From: CAVSJJ01 sp963728395
GTDB taxonomy: Bacteria > Actinomycetota > Actinomycetes > Actinomycetales > Dermatophilaceae
Direction of reading: 5' to 3'
Assembly: GCA_963728395.1 (NCBI GenBank)
Contig: CAVSJJ010000008.1
Span: 372,001-436,000, forward strand
Length of the DNA: 64,000 bases
Positions within the stretch are counted from its first letter, which is position 1. Each line of letters starts with the position of its first letter. Below, in pieces: positions 25,040 through 34,290 of this stretch. A program made the position numbers and the translations under genes. A model generated the notes under the pieces. That model worked only from the letters and a program-made list of their open reading frames with translations, ran no database searches and was not told where the DNA came from.

Positions 25040-25783
25040 CTAGAGGCCGCGGACCATCGCCCTGCGGAGGTCCTTGTTGAGCGTCGAGATGACGTCCTGC
25101 GGGATGTCCTTCGGGCAGGCCTTCGAGCACTCGCCGATGTTCGTGCACCCGCCGAAGCCCTCGGCGTCGTGCTGGCTGACCATCTTGACGACCCGGGCAT
25201 CGCGCTCGGGCTGGCCCTGCGGCAGCTCGCCGAGGTGGGTCACCTTCGCGCCCATGAAGAGCATGGCGCTCGCGTTGGGGCAGGCCGCGACGCAGGCGCC
25301 GCAGCCGATGCACTCGGCCGCCTCGAAGGCGCGGTCGGCGTGCGGCTTCGGGACCGGCACCGCGTGCGCCTCGGGAGCGGCACCGGTGTTGACCGAGATG
25401 TAGCCCCCCGCCTGGATGATCCGGTCGAAGGCGCCCCGGTCGACGACGAGGTCGCGGATGACGGGGAAGGCGTCGGCCCGCCACGGCTCGATCGTCACCG
25501 TCTCGCCGTCGGAGAAGCTGCGCATGTGCAGCTGGCACGTCGTCGTCTTCTCCGGCCCGTGCGCGTCACCGGAGATCATCAGGCCGCACATGCCGCAGAT
25601 GCCCTCGCGGCAGTCGCTGTCGAAGGCCACCGGCTCCTCGCCCTTGGCGTTGAGCCGCTCGTTGAGGACGTCGAGCATCTCGAGGAAGGACATGTCCGGG
25701 CTGATGTCGTCGACCTGGTAGTCGACGAGACCGCCCTTGTCGCCGGGTCCGGCCTGACGCCAGATCTTGAGGGTCAGTTTCAC
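25040..25783 (-). CDS. sdhB: Succinate dehydrogenase iron-sulfur subunit
   Basis: Carries electrons from the flavin to the quinone site of complex II. The 247-residue product has the [2Fe-2S] region DSDCREGICGMCGLMISG, then CIGCGACVAACPNA and CTNIGECSKACPKDI for the [4Fe-4S] and [3Fe-4S] clusters. The GTG start (25781-25783) overlaps the sdhA stop (GTGA). Gene order C-A-B and the single cytochrome subunit place it with type B, menaquinone-linked enzymes. Confidence 0.95.
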   Translation of the reverse strand: MKLTLKIWRQAGPGDKGGLVDYQVDDISPDMSFLEMLDVLNERLNAKGEEPVAFDSDCREGICGMCGLMISGDAHGPEKTTTCQLHMRSFSDGETVTIEPWRADAFPVIRDLVVDRGAFDRIIQAGGYISVNTGAAPEAHAVPVPKPHADRAFEAAECIGCGACVAACPNASAMLFMGAKVTHLGELPQGQPERDARVVKMVSQHDAEGFGGCTNIGECSKACPKDIPQDVISTLNKDLRRAMVRGL

Positions 25784-27780
25784 TTGTAGCTCCGCTGCTT
25801 CAGCTCGATGAACTCGTAGGCCAGGTCTTCCTTGTGGAGCAGCGGGGCGCCCATCTGGTCGCCGCCGGTGAACTCCCACGCCGCGACGTAGGCGAACTCG
25901 TCGTCGTCCCGCATCGCCTCGCCGTCCTCGGTCTGCGACTCGGCCCGGAAGTGGCCGCCGCAGGACTCCCGCCGATGGAGGGCGTCGATCGCCATCAGCT
26001 CTCCGAGCTCGAGGAAGTCGGCCACCCGGCCGGCCTTCTCGAGACTCTGGTTGAGCGTGTCGGCGGCGCCGAGGACCCGGACGTTGCGCCAGAACTCCTC
26101 GCGCAGGCCGCGGATGAGGTCGACGGCCTTGAGCAGGCCCTCCTCGCTCCGCTCCATCCCGACGTACTCCCACATGATGTGGCCGAGCTCCCGGTGGAAG
26201 GAGTCGACGCTGCGCTCACCGCCCACGCCGAGCAGCCGCTCGGTCCGCTCGGCCACCGACCGCAGGGCCGCCGCGACCTCGTCGTTCTCCTCGTCCAGCG
26301 CCTCGAACGGCCCCTTGGCCAGGTAGTCGCGGATGGTGTTCGGGAGGACGAAGTAGCCGTCGGCGAGGCCCTGCATGAGGGCGCTCGCCCCGAGCCGGTT
26401 GGCACCGTGGTCGGAGAAGTTGGCCTCGCCGGCGACGAACAGGCCGGGGATGCTCGACTGGAGGTCGTAGTCGACCCACAGCCCACCCATCGTGTAGTGC
26501 ACGGCGGGGTAGATCCGCATCGGGACCTCGTAGGGGTTCTCCCCGGTGATCCGCTCGTACATGTCGAAGAGGTTGCCGTAGCGCTCGGCAACCGCGGCCT
26601 GGCCCAGCCGGGCGATCGCGTCGGCGAAGTCGAGGTAGACCCCGCGGCGGAAGTCGCCGACCTTCGGCCCGACGCCGCGGCCCTCGTCACAGACGTTCTT
26701 CGCCTGGCGGGAGGCGATGTCGCGAGGCACGAGGTTGCCGAAGCTGGGGTAGATCCGCTCGAGGTAGTAGTCGCGGTCCTCCTCGGGGATCTGTCGCGGG
26801 TCCTTGTCGCAGTCCTCGCGCCGCTTCGGGACCCAGATCCGGCCGTCGTTGCGCAGCGACTCAGACATGAGGGTCAACTTCGACTGGTGGTCGCCGGAGA
26901 CGGGGATGCACGTCGGGTGGATCTGGGTGTAGCACGGGTTGGCGAAGTAGGCGCCCTTGCGATGCGCGCGCCACGTCGCCGTGACGTTGGAGCCCATCGC
27001 GTTCGTCGAGAGGAAGAAGACGTTGCCGTAGCCGCCGGAGGCGAGCACGACGGCGTCGGCGAGGTGGGTCTCGATCTCGCCGGTGACGAGGTCCCGGGCG
27101 ACGATGCCGCGGGCCCGGCCGTCGACGAGGACCAGCTCGAGCATCTCGTGCCGGGTGAACTGCTCGACCGTGCCGGCCGCGACCTGCCGCTCCATCGCCT
27201 GGTAGGCGCCGATGAGCAGCTGCTGGCCGGTCTGACCCCGGGCGTAGAACGTCCGGGACACCTGGACGCCGCCGAAGGAGCGGTTGTCCAGCAGTCCGCC
27301 GTACTCCCGAGCGAACGGCACGCCCTGCGCGACGCACTGGTCGATGATGTTCGCGCTGACCTCGGCCAACCGATAGACGTTCGTCTCGCGGGCCCGGTAG
27401 TCGCCGCCCTTGACCGTGTCGTAGAAGAGGCGGTAGACCGAGTCGCCGTCCTCCTTGTAGTTCTTCGCGGCGTTGATCCCGCCCTGGGCGGCGATCGAGT
27501 GGGCCCGGCGCGGGCTGTCCTGGTAGCAGAAGGACTTGACGTGGTAGCCGGCCTCGCCGAGGGTGGCCGCCGCCGCGCCACCGGCGAGGCCGGTGCCGAC
27601 GATGATGACGCTCAGCTTGCGCCGGTTGGCGGGGTTGACCAGGGCCGCCTCGAACTGGCGGGTCGTCCACTTCTTGTCGATCGGGCCGCCGGGCGCCTTC
27701 GTGTCGGCGATGGGCTCGCCCTCGCGGTACATCCCGTGGATGAGCGCGCCGGACTCGGTGCTGGGGGTGGTCGTCGTCAT
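25780..27780 (-). CDS. sdhA: Succinate dehydrogenase flavoprotein subunit
   Basis: Oxidises succinate to fumarate with covalently bound FAD. The 666-residue product has a dinucleotide fold VIIVGTGLAGGAAAATLGEAGY and the FAD-attachment His94 in RRAHSIAAQGG. Catalytic-site segments HPTCIPVSG and YTMGGLWVDYDLQS follow, with FVAGEANFSDHGANRLGAS near the C-terminal third. It is 10 nt downstream of sdhC and coupled to sdhB. The length and sequence match the actinobacterial/Bacillus-like group rather than E. coli SdhA. Confidence 0.95.
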   Translation of the reverse strand: MTTTTPSTESGALIHGMYREGEPIADTKAPGGPIDKKWTTRQFEAALVNPANRRKLSVIIVGTGLAGGAAAATLGEAGYHVKSFCYQDSPRRAHSIAAQGGINAAKNYKEDGDSVYRLFYDTVKGGDYRARETNVYRLAEVSANIIDQCVAQGVPFAREYGGLLDNRSFGGVQVSRTFYARGQTGQQLLIGAYQAMERQVAAGTVEQFTRHEMLELVLVDGRARGIVARDLVTGEIETHLADAVVLASGGYGNVFFLSTNAMGSNVTATWRAHRKGAYFANPCYTQIHPTCIPVSGDHQSKLTLMSESLRNDGRIWVPKRREDCDKDPRQIPEEDRDYYLERIYPSFGNLVPRDIASRQAKNVCDEGRGVGPKVGDFRRGVYLDFADAIARLGQAAVAERYGNLFDMYERITGENPYEVPMRIYPAVHYTMGGLWVDYDLQSSIPGLFVAGEANFSDHGANRLGASALMQGLADGYFVLPNTIRDYLAKGPFEALDEENDEVAAALRSVAERTERLLGVGGERSVDSFHRELGHIMWEYVGMERSEEGLLKAVDLIRGLREEFWRNVRVLGAADTLNQSLEKAGRVADFLELGELMAIDALHRRESCGGHFRAESQTEDGEAMRDDDEFAYVAAWEFTGGDQMGAPLLHKEDLAYEFIELKQRSYK

Positions 27781-27790
27781 CTCTGCTTCC

Positions 27791-28498
27791 TCACTTCACC
27801 AGGCCGAACTGGATCGCCAGCGGTGGGATGAGGAACCCCGCCACGACGAGCGCCGAGCCGGCATACCCGAAGATCTTGGCGTAGCCGTAGGTCCGCGCGC
27901 TGTTGGTCCACCCGAGCGTCTGCATCGCACTGAACAGGCCGTGCTCGAGGTGCAGGGCCAGGGCGAGCATGGCAAGGACGTAGATGAGGGTGAGCCACCA
28001 CACCTGGAAGCTCGCGACGGTCAGCTGGAACGGGTTCTGGGTGATCGCGGCGCCGGTCTTGTCGGGGTTGACACTGATCTTCGAGATCGTGAACTCGATG
28101 AGGTGCCACCCGATGAAGAGAAGGAGGAACACGCCTCCCCAGCGCATCCAGCGCGACTTCAGCGCCGCCTTGCCGGCGGCGTAGGGCGTCCGGCGCGCCG
28201 TGCCGGCCCGCGCCCACAGGGCGAAGGCGGCGTACAGGTGGAGCACCAGCGCGGCGATGAGGACGATCCGCATGATCCAGAGGAACCCGGCGTACGGGAG
28301 GATCGGCTCACCGATGGTCCGTAGGTGCTCGGCGTAGGCGTTGTAGGACTCCTCGCCGGCAAGCAGCTTGAGGTTGCCGTACATGTGGGCGAGGACGAAC
28401 AGCCCGAAGAGCAGACCCGTCGACGCCATGAGGAACTTGAGGAAGACCGTCGTCCTGCGCGACGACATCGCACGCGAGGGAAGAGTCGTTGTGGCCAC
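27791..28498 (-). CDS. sdhC: Succinate dehydrogenase cytochrome b subunit
   Basis: Membrane anchor of complex II, 235 residues with five hydrophobic helices and His residues placed for two b hemes (for example VLAHMYGNLKL, LIGWHLIEFTI, ALHLEHGLFSA). It belongs to the single-subunit type B family. The GTG at 28496-28498 follows TAGGTT (28505-28510) by 6 nt, so the whole sdhCAB operon seems to start as a leaderless transcript. Confidence 0.93.
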   Translation of the reverse strand: MATTTLPSRAMSSRRTTVFLKFLMASTGLLFGLFVLAHMYGNLKLLAGEESYNAYAEHLRTIGEPILPYAGFLWIMRIVLIAALVLHLYAAFALWARAGTARRTPYAAGKAALKSRWMRWGGVFLLLFIGWHLIEFTISKISVNPDKTGAAITQNPFQLTVASFQVWWLTLIYVLAMLALALHLEHGLFSAMQTLGWTNSARTYGYAKIFGYAGSALVVAGFLIPPLAIQFGLVK

Positions 28499-28671
28499 CG
28501 TCAGAACCTACCTCTCAGGGAACGCTCGATGCCCAGTGAGGTGAACCTAACAACTGGCCGCCGGCCGGGGTGTCCGGGGCGGGTGTGAGAAATGCCTCTC
28601 CCCGTCGCCCGCCGTGGATGCGTGCCGACGCCTGGTCGGGTATGCCGGGTCGTGGGCGCGCCCTCGCCGGC

Positions 28672-29505
28672 TCACCGGGCCGAGAGCGCCGCATCGTAGA
28701 GGAGCCGCTTGGACAGCCCGGTCGCCGCGGACACCGCGGCGCAGGCGTCCTTGAGGCGCTCCCCGGCCTCGACCCGGGCGAGGACGGCGGGCACGGCGGC
28801 GTCGAGGTCCTCGCCCGGCTCCTCGGGCGCCCCGCCGACGACGAGGGTGATCTCGCCGCGGACCGCGCCCCCGGCCCAGTCGGCGAGGGTGCCCAGCGGG
28901 CCGCGCACGACCTCCTCGTACGTCTTCGTCAGCTCGCGGCATACGGCGGCCGGTCGCTCGGCGCCGAGCGTCTCGGCCATCGCCGCGAGCGTCTCGGCGA
29001 CCCGGTGCGGTGCCTCGAAGAAGACCATCGTCCGCCGCTCGGCGGCGAGGCCGCGCAGCGCCCGGGACCGCTCGCCCGCCTTGCGCGGCAGGAACCCCTC
29101 GAAGCAGAACCGGTCGACGGGCAGCCCCGAGACCGCGAGCGCCATGAGGACCGCGCTCGGCCCGGGGGCCGCCGTGACCCGCACCCCGGCGTCGGCCGCG
29201 GCCGCGACGAGGCGGAAGCCGGGGTCGGAGACCGACGGCATCCCGGCATCGGTGACGACGAGGACCCGGTCCCCCGCCAGGAGGCGCTCGAGCAGCTCAC
29301 CGGTGCGGGCCGCCTCGTTGTGCTCGTGGTAGCTGAGGACCCGTCCCGCCGGGCGGACGCCGAGCTCCCGGCAGAGCCGGGTGAGCCGGCGGGTGTCCTC
29401 GGCGGCCACGACGTCGGCGTCGGCGAGCTCCGCCGCGAGGCGCGGGGAGGCGTCGCGCACGTCGCCGATCGGGGTTGCGGCCAGGACGAGGACGCCGTCA
29501 CTCAT
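28672..29505 (-). CDS. rsmI: 16S rRNA (cytidine1402-2'-O)-methyltransferase
   Basis: SAM-dependent tetrapyrrole-methylase-fold enzyme that modifies C1402 in the ribosomal P site. The 277-residue product has LVLAATPIGDVRDASPRL, AAEDTRRLTRL, VTDAGMPSVSDPGFRLV, APGPSAVLMALAVSG and FEAPHRVAETL, all characteristic. It is divergent from pmt with a 64-nt gap, a frequent actinobacterial arrangement. No Shine-Dalgarno; GAGGAT ends 6 nt before the ATG. Confidence 0.94.
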   Translation of the reverse strand: MSDGVLVLAATPIGDVRDASPRLAAELADADVVAAEDTRRLTRLCRELGVRPAGRVLSYHEHNEAARTGELLERLLAGDRVLVVTDAGMPSVSDPGFRLVAAAADAGVRVTAAPGPSAVLMALAVSGLPVDRFCFEGFLPRKAGERSRALRGLAAERRTMVFFEAPHRVAETLAAMAETLGAERPAAVCRELTKTYEEVVRGPLGTLADWAGGAVRGEITLVVGGAPEEPGEDLDAAVPAVLARVEAGERLKDACAAVSAATGLSKRLLYDAALSAR

Positions 29506-29569
29506 GCGCCGATCCTCGCACGGGCCCGCCGGGTCCGGAGCGCACGGCCGGGTTCCCTACGATGTGCGC

Positions 29570-31126
29570 GTGGACCGGACCGAGGAGCTGCGCGACCGGC
29601 TGCTCGGGTTCCGGCCGACCGACCGGCTGTGGGGGTGGCTCGGTCCCGGCCTCATCGCGCTCGTCGGCGGCTTCCTCCGCTTCTGGCGGCTCGGCGACCC
29701 GCATCAGCTCGTCTTCGACGAGACGTACTACGTCAAGCAGGGTGTCTCGATGCTCCGCTACGGCGTCGAGATGCGGGTCCAGGGCACGCTGAAGGAGCCC
29801 GACGCGCTCTTCACCGCCGGGACGACGAACATCTTCAACACGACCGACGGCGACATGGTCGTCCACCCGCCGGTCGGCAAGTGGGTCATCGCCGTCGGCG
29901 AGTGGCTCTTCGGCGTCGACTCCTCGGTCGGATGGCGGTTCTCGGTCGCCCTGCTCGGCACGGTCTCGATCCTCGTCCTCGGCCGGGTCGCCCGGCGGAT
30001 GTTCGGCTCGACGCTGATGGGCTGTCTGGCTGCGCTTCTCCTCGCCGTCGAGGGCCACGCGATCGTCCTGCAACGGACGGGGATCCTCGACAGCATCGTC
30101 ATGTTCTTCGCCCTGACGTCCTTCGCCGCCCTGCTCATCGACCGGGACCGCAGCCGAGAGATCCTCGCCCGCAAGGTCGGGGCGCTGCCGAGGGGGACCT
30201 GGCCGACGGTCGGCCCCTGGCTCGGCTGGCGCCCCTGGCGGTGGGTCGCCGGGGTCAGCCTCGGCCTGACGACCGGGACGAAGTGGTCGGGGCTGTTCTT
30301 CATCGCGGCCTTCGGCGTCATGTCGGTGTGGTGGGACATGGGTGCGCGGCGCGCGGCCGGCGTGCGGCGGTGGGGCCTGGCCTCGATCGGGGTCGACGGC
30401 CCGCTCGCCTTCGTCTCGACGGTCCTCACGGCGGGCGCGGTCTACCTCGCGTCGTGGACCGGGTGGTTCCTCTCCGACCACGGCTACGACCGGACGTGGG
30501 CCGCGGCCAACCCCGGGCAGGGGATCACCTGGCTGCCACCGGCCCTGCGCTCGCTGGCGAAGTACCACCAGGAGATGTGGCACTTCAACACGACGCTGTC
30601 GACGCCACATCCCTACCAGTCCGACCCGTGGGGATGGCTCGTCCAGGCCCGGCCGACGTCCTTCTTCTACGAGGGACCCAAGCGCGGCCAGGACGGGTGC
30701 ACCGTCGAGCAGTGTTCGAAGGCGATCCACTCGGTCGGGACGATCTCGGTGTGGTGGCTCGGGGTCCTCGCGCTCGTCGTCGTGCTGTGGGCCTGGCTGG
30801 TCCGGCGCGACTGGCGGGCCGGGGCGATCGCGGCCGGGATGATCGGCGGCTACCTGCCGTGGTTCCTCTACCAGAACCGGACGATCTTCGAGTTCTACAC
30901 GATCGCCTTCGAGCCGTGGCTCATCCTCGCGGTCGTCTTCGTCCTCGGGATGGTCATCGGCGGCCGGGACGCCTCGCCGGTCCGGCGCCGGCGGGGGCTG
31001 CTCGCCGTCGCGGCATACCTCATGCTCACCCTCGCCATGGTGGCGTTCTTCTACCCGATCTACACCGCCGAGGTCATCCCCTACCAGCAGTGGCACCTGC
31101 GGATGTGGTTCCCCAGCTGGGTCTGA
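29570..31126 (+). CDS. pmt: Protein O-mannosyltransferase (GT39, Pmt)
   Basis: Transfers mannose from polyprenyl-phosphate mannose to Ser/Thr of proteins during Sec export. The 518-residue multi-pass protein has the catalytic acidic motif FDETYYVKQ near residue 52, VHPPVGKW, LQRTGILDSIVMFF, GTKWSGLFFI and a C-terminal four-transmembrane domain. The GTG at 29570 follows TACGAT (29558-29563) by 6 nt, giving a leaderless start; the longer frame upstream overlaps rsmI. The Thr/Pro-rich secreted cytochrome at 38635 would be a plausible substrate. Confidence 0.92.
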   Translation: MDRTEELRDRLLGFRPTDRLWGWLGPGLIALVGGFLRFWRLGDPHQLVFDETYYVKQGVSMLRYGVEMRVQGTLKEPDALFTAGTTNIFNTTDGDMVVHPPVGKWVIAVGEWLFGVDSSVGWRFSVALLGTVSILVLGRVARRMFGSTLMGCLAALLLAVEGHAIVLQRTGILDSIVMFFALTSFAALLIDRDRSREILARKVGALPRGTWPTVGPWLGWRPWRWVAGVSLGLTTGTKWSGLFFIAAFGVMSVWWDMGARRAAGVRRWGLASIGVDGPLAFVSTVLTAGAVYLASWTGWFLSDHGYDRTWAAANPGQGITWLPPALRSLAKYHQEMWHFNTTLSTPHPYQSDPWGWLVQARPTSFFYEGPKRGQDGCTVEQCSKAIHSVGTISVWWLGVLALVVVLWAWLVRRDWRAGAIAAGMIGGYLPWFLYQNRTIFEFYTIAFEPWLILAVVFVLGMVIGGRDASPVRRRRGLLAVAAYLMLTLAMVAFFYPIYTAEVIPYQQWHLRMWFPSWV

Positions 31127-31165
31127 CCCCCGGCACACCCGACCGCCTCGGCCGTGCGCCACGCC

Positions 31166-31260
31166 CTGCACGAACCTCTGCTAGCAGAGGTTGCTGCCGG
31201 ACGGGGGTGTTGCAACATACCCGTCCTGCACGAAGGTCTGCTAGCAGAGGTTCGTGCCGG
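31166..31260. repeat. Composite palindromic element, copy 2 (pmt/regulator junction)
   Basis: Two CTCTGCTAGCAGAG-type palindromes (31166-31200 and 31226-31260) flank a degraded ACGGGGGTGTTGCAAC module. The second palindrome supplies the TAG stop and last codons of the regulator gene (31241-31243). It is at a convergent junction. Confidence 0.85.
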
Positions 31261-31894
31261 CGAGCAGGGGAGGCAGCAGCCGGTCGGACAGGCCGACGGC
31301 GTCCGTGACGAGCCGGGTGGCGTCGGCCGCGTCGAGACCCTGGCGCCGGGCGACCTGGGCCAGCTCCTCGACGAAGAGGGAGCGGAAACGGACGAACGCC
31401 TCGGCCGTCTCCCCTGCCCGGCTGCCGGCCCGCGCGGCGAGCTGGCCGTAGCGGGCGGCGGCCACCCGGGCCTCCTCGACGGCCGCATCCCGCTCGCCGA
31501 CCGTGTGCGCGTCCAGGGCGATGAGCAGCCGGGAGCAGATCGTCCGGCCGAGGGCGCGGATGGTGGCGATCTCCTCCTCGCTCACCCGGGGCAGCCAGCC
31601 GAGACCACGGGTGGCCTGGACCATCGAGCGGCGGAAGGCACGGACCATCCGGTCCGGGGTGAGACCGAGCTCGGCCAACGTCGGGCGCCCCGACCCGGTG
31701 TCGGGCAGCAGGCTGAGGATCGTCGAGCGAGCGTAGCGGCGATGGCCACCGGGCGTCGTGAAGGCCGGGACGTCACCGGCGGCACTCCACCGCCGCAGCG
31801 TCGCGGGCGAGACGCCGAGCAGGGTGCAGGCGTCCTGGACGGTGAGCCACTCCTCCGCCTCGATGGGGTGCTGGGTCCGCTGGATCGTCATCAT
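31241..31894 (-). CDS. BldC/MerR-like DNA-binding regulator of the cytochrome operon
   Basis: 217-residue protein with an N-terminal MerR/BldC-type winged HTH (about 15-65: WLTVQDACTLLGVSPATLRRWSAAGDVPAF, TPGGHRRYARS). A helical domain of some 150 residues follows that I cannot assign to a ligand family. Two in-frame ATGs open it; the first (31892-31894) has GGGGAG upstream and overlaps the cytochrome stop (ATGA), so it is the last gene of operon 1. The final residues GTNLC and the stop codon are encoded by the palindromic repeat. Regulation of the cytochrome genes is inferred from position. Confidence 0.78.
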   Translation of the reverse strand: MMTIQRTQHPIEAEEWLTVQDACTLLGVSPATLRRWSAAGDVPAFTTPGGHRRYARSTILSLLPDTGSGRPTLAELGLTPDRMVRAFRRSMVQATRGLGWLPRVSEEEIATIRALGRTICSRLLIALDAHTVGERDAAVEEARVAAARYGQLAARAGSRAGETAEAFVRFRSLFVEELAQVARRQGLDAADATRLVTDAVGLSDRLLPPLLAGTNLC

Positions 31895-33606
31895 CCACTC
31901 CCCGCCTGCACGCCGAGGGCCGCCTTGCTCGAGCCGAGCACGGGGTCCTTGTGGCACTGGTCGCAGTAGGCCTCTTGATGGCAGTAGGCACACGCGTTCG
32001 TCCCGCCGGCCAGGGAGATGGACTCCACGTGGTTGTAGAGCATCGTGTCGTGGTCGACCTTGATGGCGCCGCTCTCGTGGCAGTTCTGGCAGTAGCTCGG
32101 CGCGTGACAGGCGCCGCACGAGCCGGAGTCCGGCAGGACGCTGTCCGTCGCGCTCGCGTGCGAGAAGGTCCACAGCGAGGTCTCGTGGTCGGCCGGCTTG
32201 ACCCCGATCGGGATGTTCGAGGGACTCACCCCCGTCTGGGGAAACGTGTGGCACGTGTCGCACGTCGACGGGATCGTCTTGTTCGTCACCTGCCCGTCCT
32301 TGATGAGGTAGTGCGCGCCGTCGTGGCAGCGGAAGCAGCCGGGCGAGGTCTGGTGGCCGAGGTTGTCCGCATAGGTCGTCGCGACGGTGCCCATCTGCGG
32401 GGTGGCGACGAGGTGGTAGATCGACTTGATCTCGCTCACGGCGGCCGCGATGTCGCTCGCCTTGTCCTTGGCGACGAGCGGGTAGGACGTCTCGTATGCC
32501 GTCGCGATGCCGTCGATGGCCTTGTCGGCCGCCGCATCGGTCGGATAGTTGCCCTTGATGGCCGCGACGGCGTCGCGCTTGATGTAGGGCAGCGTGGCGT
32601 TGATCGTCCCGGCGGCCATCGCCTCGTCGACGGCCTTGTCGGCGCTCGGCACCTCGTGTCCGACCCGGTTGTGACAGCCGATGCAGTCGAGGGTCCGGTT
32701 GTACTCGCTCGCCTTGAGCCGTCGCACGTCCGCGGCCGCGTCGGACGACACCCGCACCTGGCTCGACGCGATGTACTGCTCGGGTGCACCGTCGGTGGCC
32801 GTCGTCTCGACGAGGTCGATCTTCTGGTCGTGCTCGTCCTCGGCGGTGTAGGTCAGGCCCTGCTCGACATGCCAGTGGACGCCGCGCTTGCCGGCGGTCT
32901 GGCCGAGGTCGACCGGCCGCAGCAGCACCGAGATCGTCTGCCGGGTGTTCTTCTCGTCGCTGGCATACATCGGCCGCACGACCAGCTCGGTGGGTCCGCC
33001 GTTCTTCGTCAGCTCGTCGATGGCGTGGCACTCCAGGCAGGTCTGCTCGACCGGCGGCATCTTGTCGTGCTCGATGGGTGGGATGGGCGTCGGGTAGGTG
33101 TTCGTCACGAGGGCGTACAGCTCGCGCGTACCGGCCAGCTTGGCCTTGACGAAGCCCAGGGCCCCCGGTGCGACGTGGCACTCACCGCACGAGACGTCGC
33201 GGTGGGGCGAGACGGCATACGCCTTCTTCTGCGGCTCCATCGTGTGGCAGGTCGTGCAGAAGGAGGCGCTCTCGGAATACCCGATCGTCTCGGCCCCGGC
33301 CATCGTCGCGATGGATCCGAAGCCCCCGATGAGCACCACGAGCAGCAGCATCCCGCGCCAGGAGTTCCACGGGGGGTGCGGCATCCGGTCGACGAACCGC
33401 AGGACAGGGACGAGCGGACGCAGCACGCGCGGCACCGCCGGGCCGGAGGACTGGTCCTCCGTCCCGACGGTCTCGGCGCTGGGCTGGTCTGGGGTTGCCT
33501 CGGGCGGCTCCCCTCGCTCGGGTGCCTCGTTCTCCGCCCGCGGTGGTACGCCGTCGTCCGCCGGGGTGCCCTCGGCGCCGGTGACGGGGTCGTGCGGTTC
33601 GCTCAT
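31891..33606 (-). CDS. Membrane-anchored decaheme cytochrome c (NapC/NirT-type N-terminus)
   Basis: 571 residues: an acidic, disordered N-terminus (1-60), one transmembrane helix (about 85-104), then ten CXXCH sites outside the cell. Heme 1 is CTTCHTM, with the Met seen in NrfH-type quinol dehydrogenases; CGECH, CLECH and CIGCH complete a NapC-like tetraheme part, and six more (CFRCH, CDTCH, CGACH, CQNCH, CAYCH, CDQCH) form a second part. I infer quinol oxidation at the membrane and passage of electrons outward. ATGA overlaps tie it to the tlpA and regulator genes. No NapA, NrfA or other terminal enzyme adjoins it. Confidence 0.85.
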   Translation of the reverse strand: MSEPHDPVTGAEGTPADDGVPPRAENEAPERGEPPEATPDQPSAETVGTEDQSSGPAVPRVLRPLVPVLRFVDRMPHPPWNSWRGMLLLVVLIGGFGSIATMAGAETIGYSESASFCTTCHTMEPQKKAYAVSPHRDVSCGECHVAPGALGFVKAKLAGTRELYALVTNTYPTPIPPIEHDKMPPVEQTCLECHAIDELTKNGGPTELVVRPMYASDEKNTRQTISVLLRPVDLGQTAGKRGVHWHVEQGLTYTAEDEHDQKIDLVETTATDGAPEQYIASSQVRVSSDAAADVRRLKASEYNRTLDCIGCHNRVGHEVPSADKAVDEAMAAGTINATLPYIKRDAVAAIKGNYPTDAAADKAIDGIATAYETSYPLVAKDKASDIAAAVSEIKSIYHLVATPQMGTVATTYADNLGHQTSPGCFRCHDGAHYLIKDGQVTNKTIPSTCDTCHTFPQTGVSPSNIPIGVKPADHETSLWTFSHASATDSVLPDSGSCGACHAPSYCQNCHESGAIKVDHDTMLYNHVESISLAGGTNACAYCHQEAYCDQCHKDPVLGSSKAALGVQAGSG

Positions 33607-34226
33607 CGGGCGATCCCGTCGAGCGCGGAGGTCATCGCGTCGGGCGAGAGTCCGCCGGCCTTCATCGCCGCGAGCTTCCCGTCGGTCCCGATGAAGAAGT
33701 GGGCGGGGATGGCCGAGACGTGGTACTCGCCCGCGATGACCGAGTCCGGGTCGGCGATGACGGGGTAGGTCATCCCGACGCGCGTCGCGTAGTCCTGCGC
33801 GGCGCCCGCGTCCTCGGAGATGTTGACCTGGAGGACGACGACGCCCTTGTCCCGGAACTTCTGGTATGCCGCCTCGATGTCGGGGGCCTCCGCCTGGCAC
33901 GCGGTGCACCAGCTGGCCCCGAAGGTGAGCCAGACCGGCTTGCCCTCATAGCCGGACAGGGAGACCTTCTCCCCGTCGACCGTCGTCGCGGTGAAGTCCT
34001 GGGCCGGCGACCCGACGCGCGGAGCGGCGGTGTCGGCGGCCTGCACCGCGACGGCGGTCGCTCCCGCCGCCTTCGCGTCGGGCCGGTTGACGAGGTAGAC
34101 ACCCGCCATGACGAGCACTGCCGTCACCGCGAGGACGAGGAGGGTGCCCAGGCGGCTGTCGCGGAGTCGGTCCTGCCACCGCAGGGGCGCGCCGGGGTCT
34201 GCGCTGATGGTGGCTGGCTCGGTCAT
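33603..34226 (-). CDS. TlpA/ResA-like thiol-disulfide oxidoreductase
   Basis: 207-residue membrane-anchored thioredoxin-fold protein. The anchor is near residues 27-46. The AhpC/TSA-Redoxin fold has the active site GASWCTACQAEAP and the cis-Pro in SAIPAHFFIG. ResA-type proteins reduce the apocytochrome CXXCH cysteines before heme attachment, and the setting between ccsB and a decaheme gene supports exactly that. Reductant would come from CcdA upstream. The stop overlaps the next ATG. Confidence 0.9.
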   Translation of the reverse strand: MTEPATISADPGAPLRWQDRLRDSRLGTLLVLAVTAVLVMAGVYLVNRPDAKAAGATAVAVQAADTAAPRVGSPAQDFTATTVDGEKVSLSGYEGKPVWLTFGASWCTACQAEAPDIEAAYQKFRDKGVVVLQVNISEDAGAAQDYATRVGMTYPVIADPDSVIAGEYHVSAIPAHFFIGTDGKLAAMKAGGLSPDAMTSALDGIAR

Positions 34227-34290
34227 CTCGGGTTCCGGTCCCTTCGTGGGGTGGGGGGCGGCGGGGGTGGGGCCGCGGGTGGTCAGGGGG

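Noticed and set aside
31891..33606. Part of a periplasmic nitrate or nitrite reductase operon
   Set aside because: The NapC-like head suggested it, but no NapA, NapB or NrfA-type catalytic protein is present within the window.
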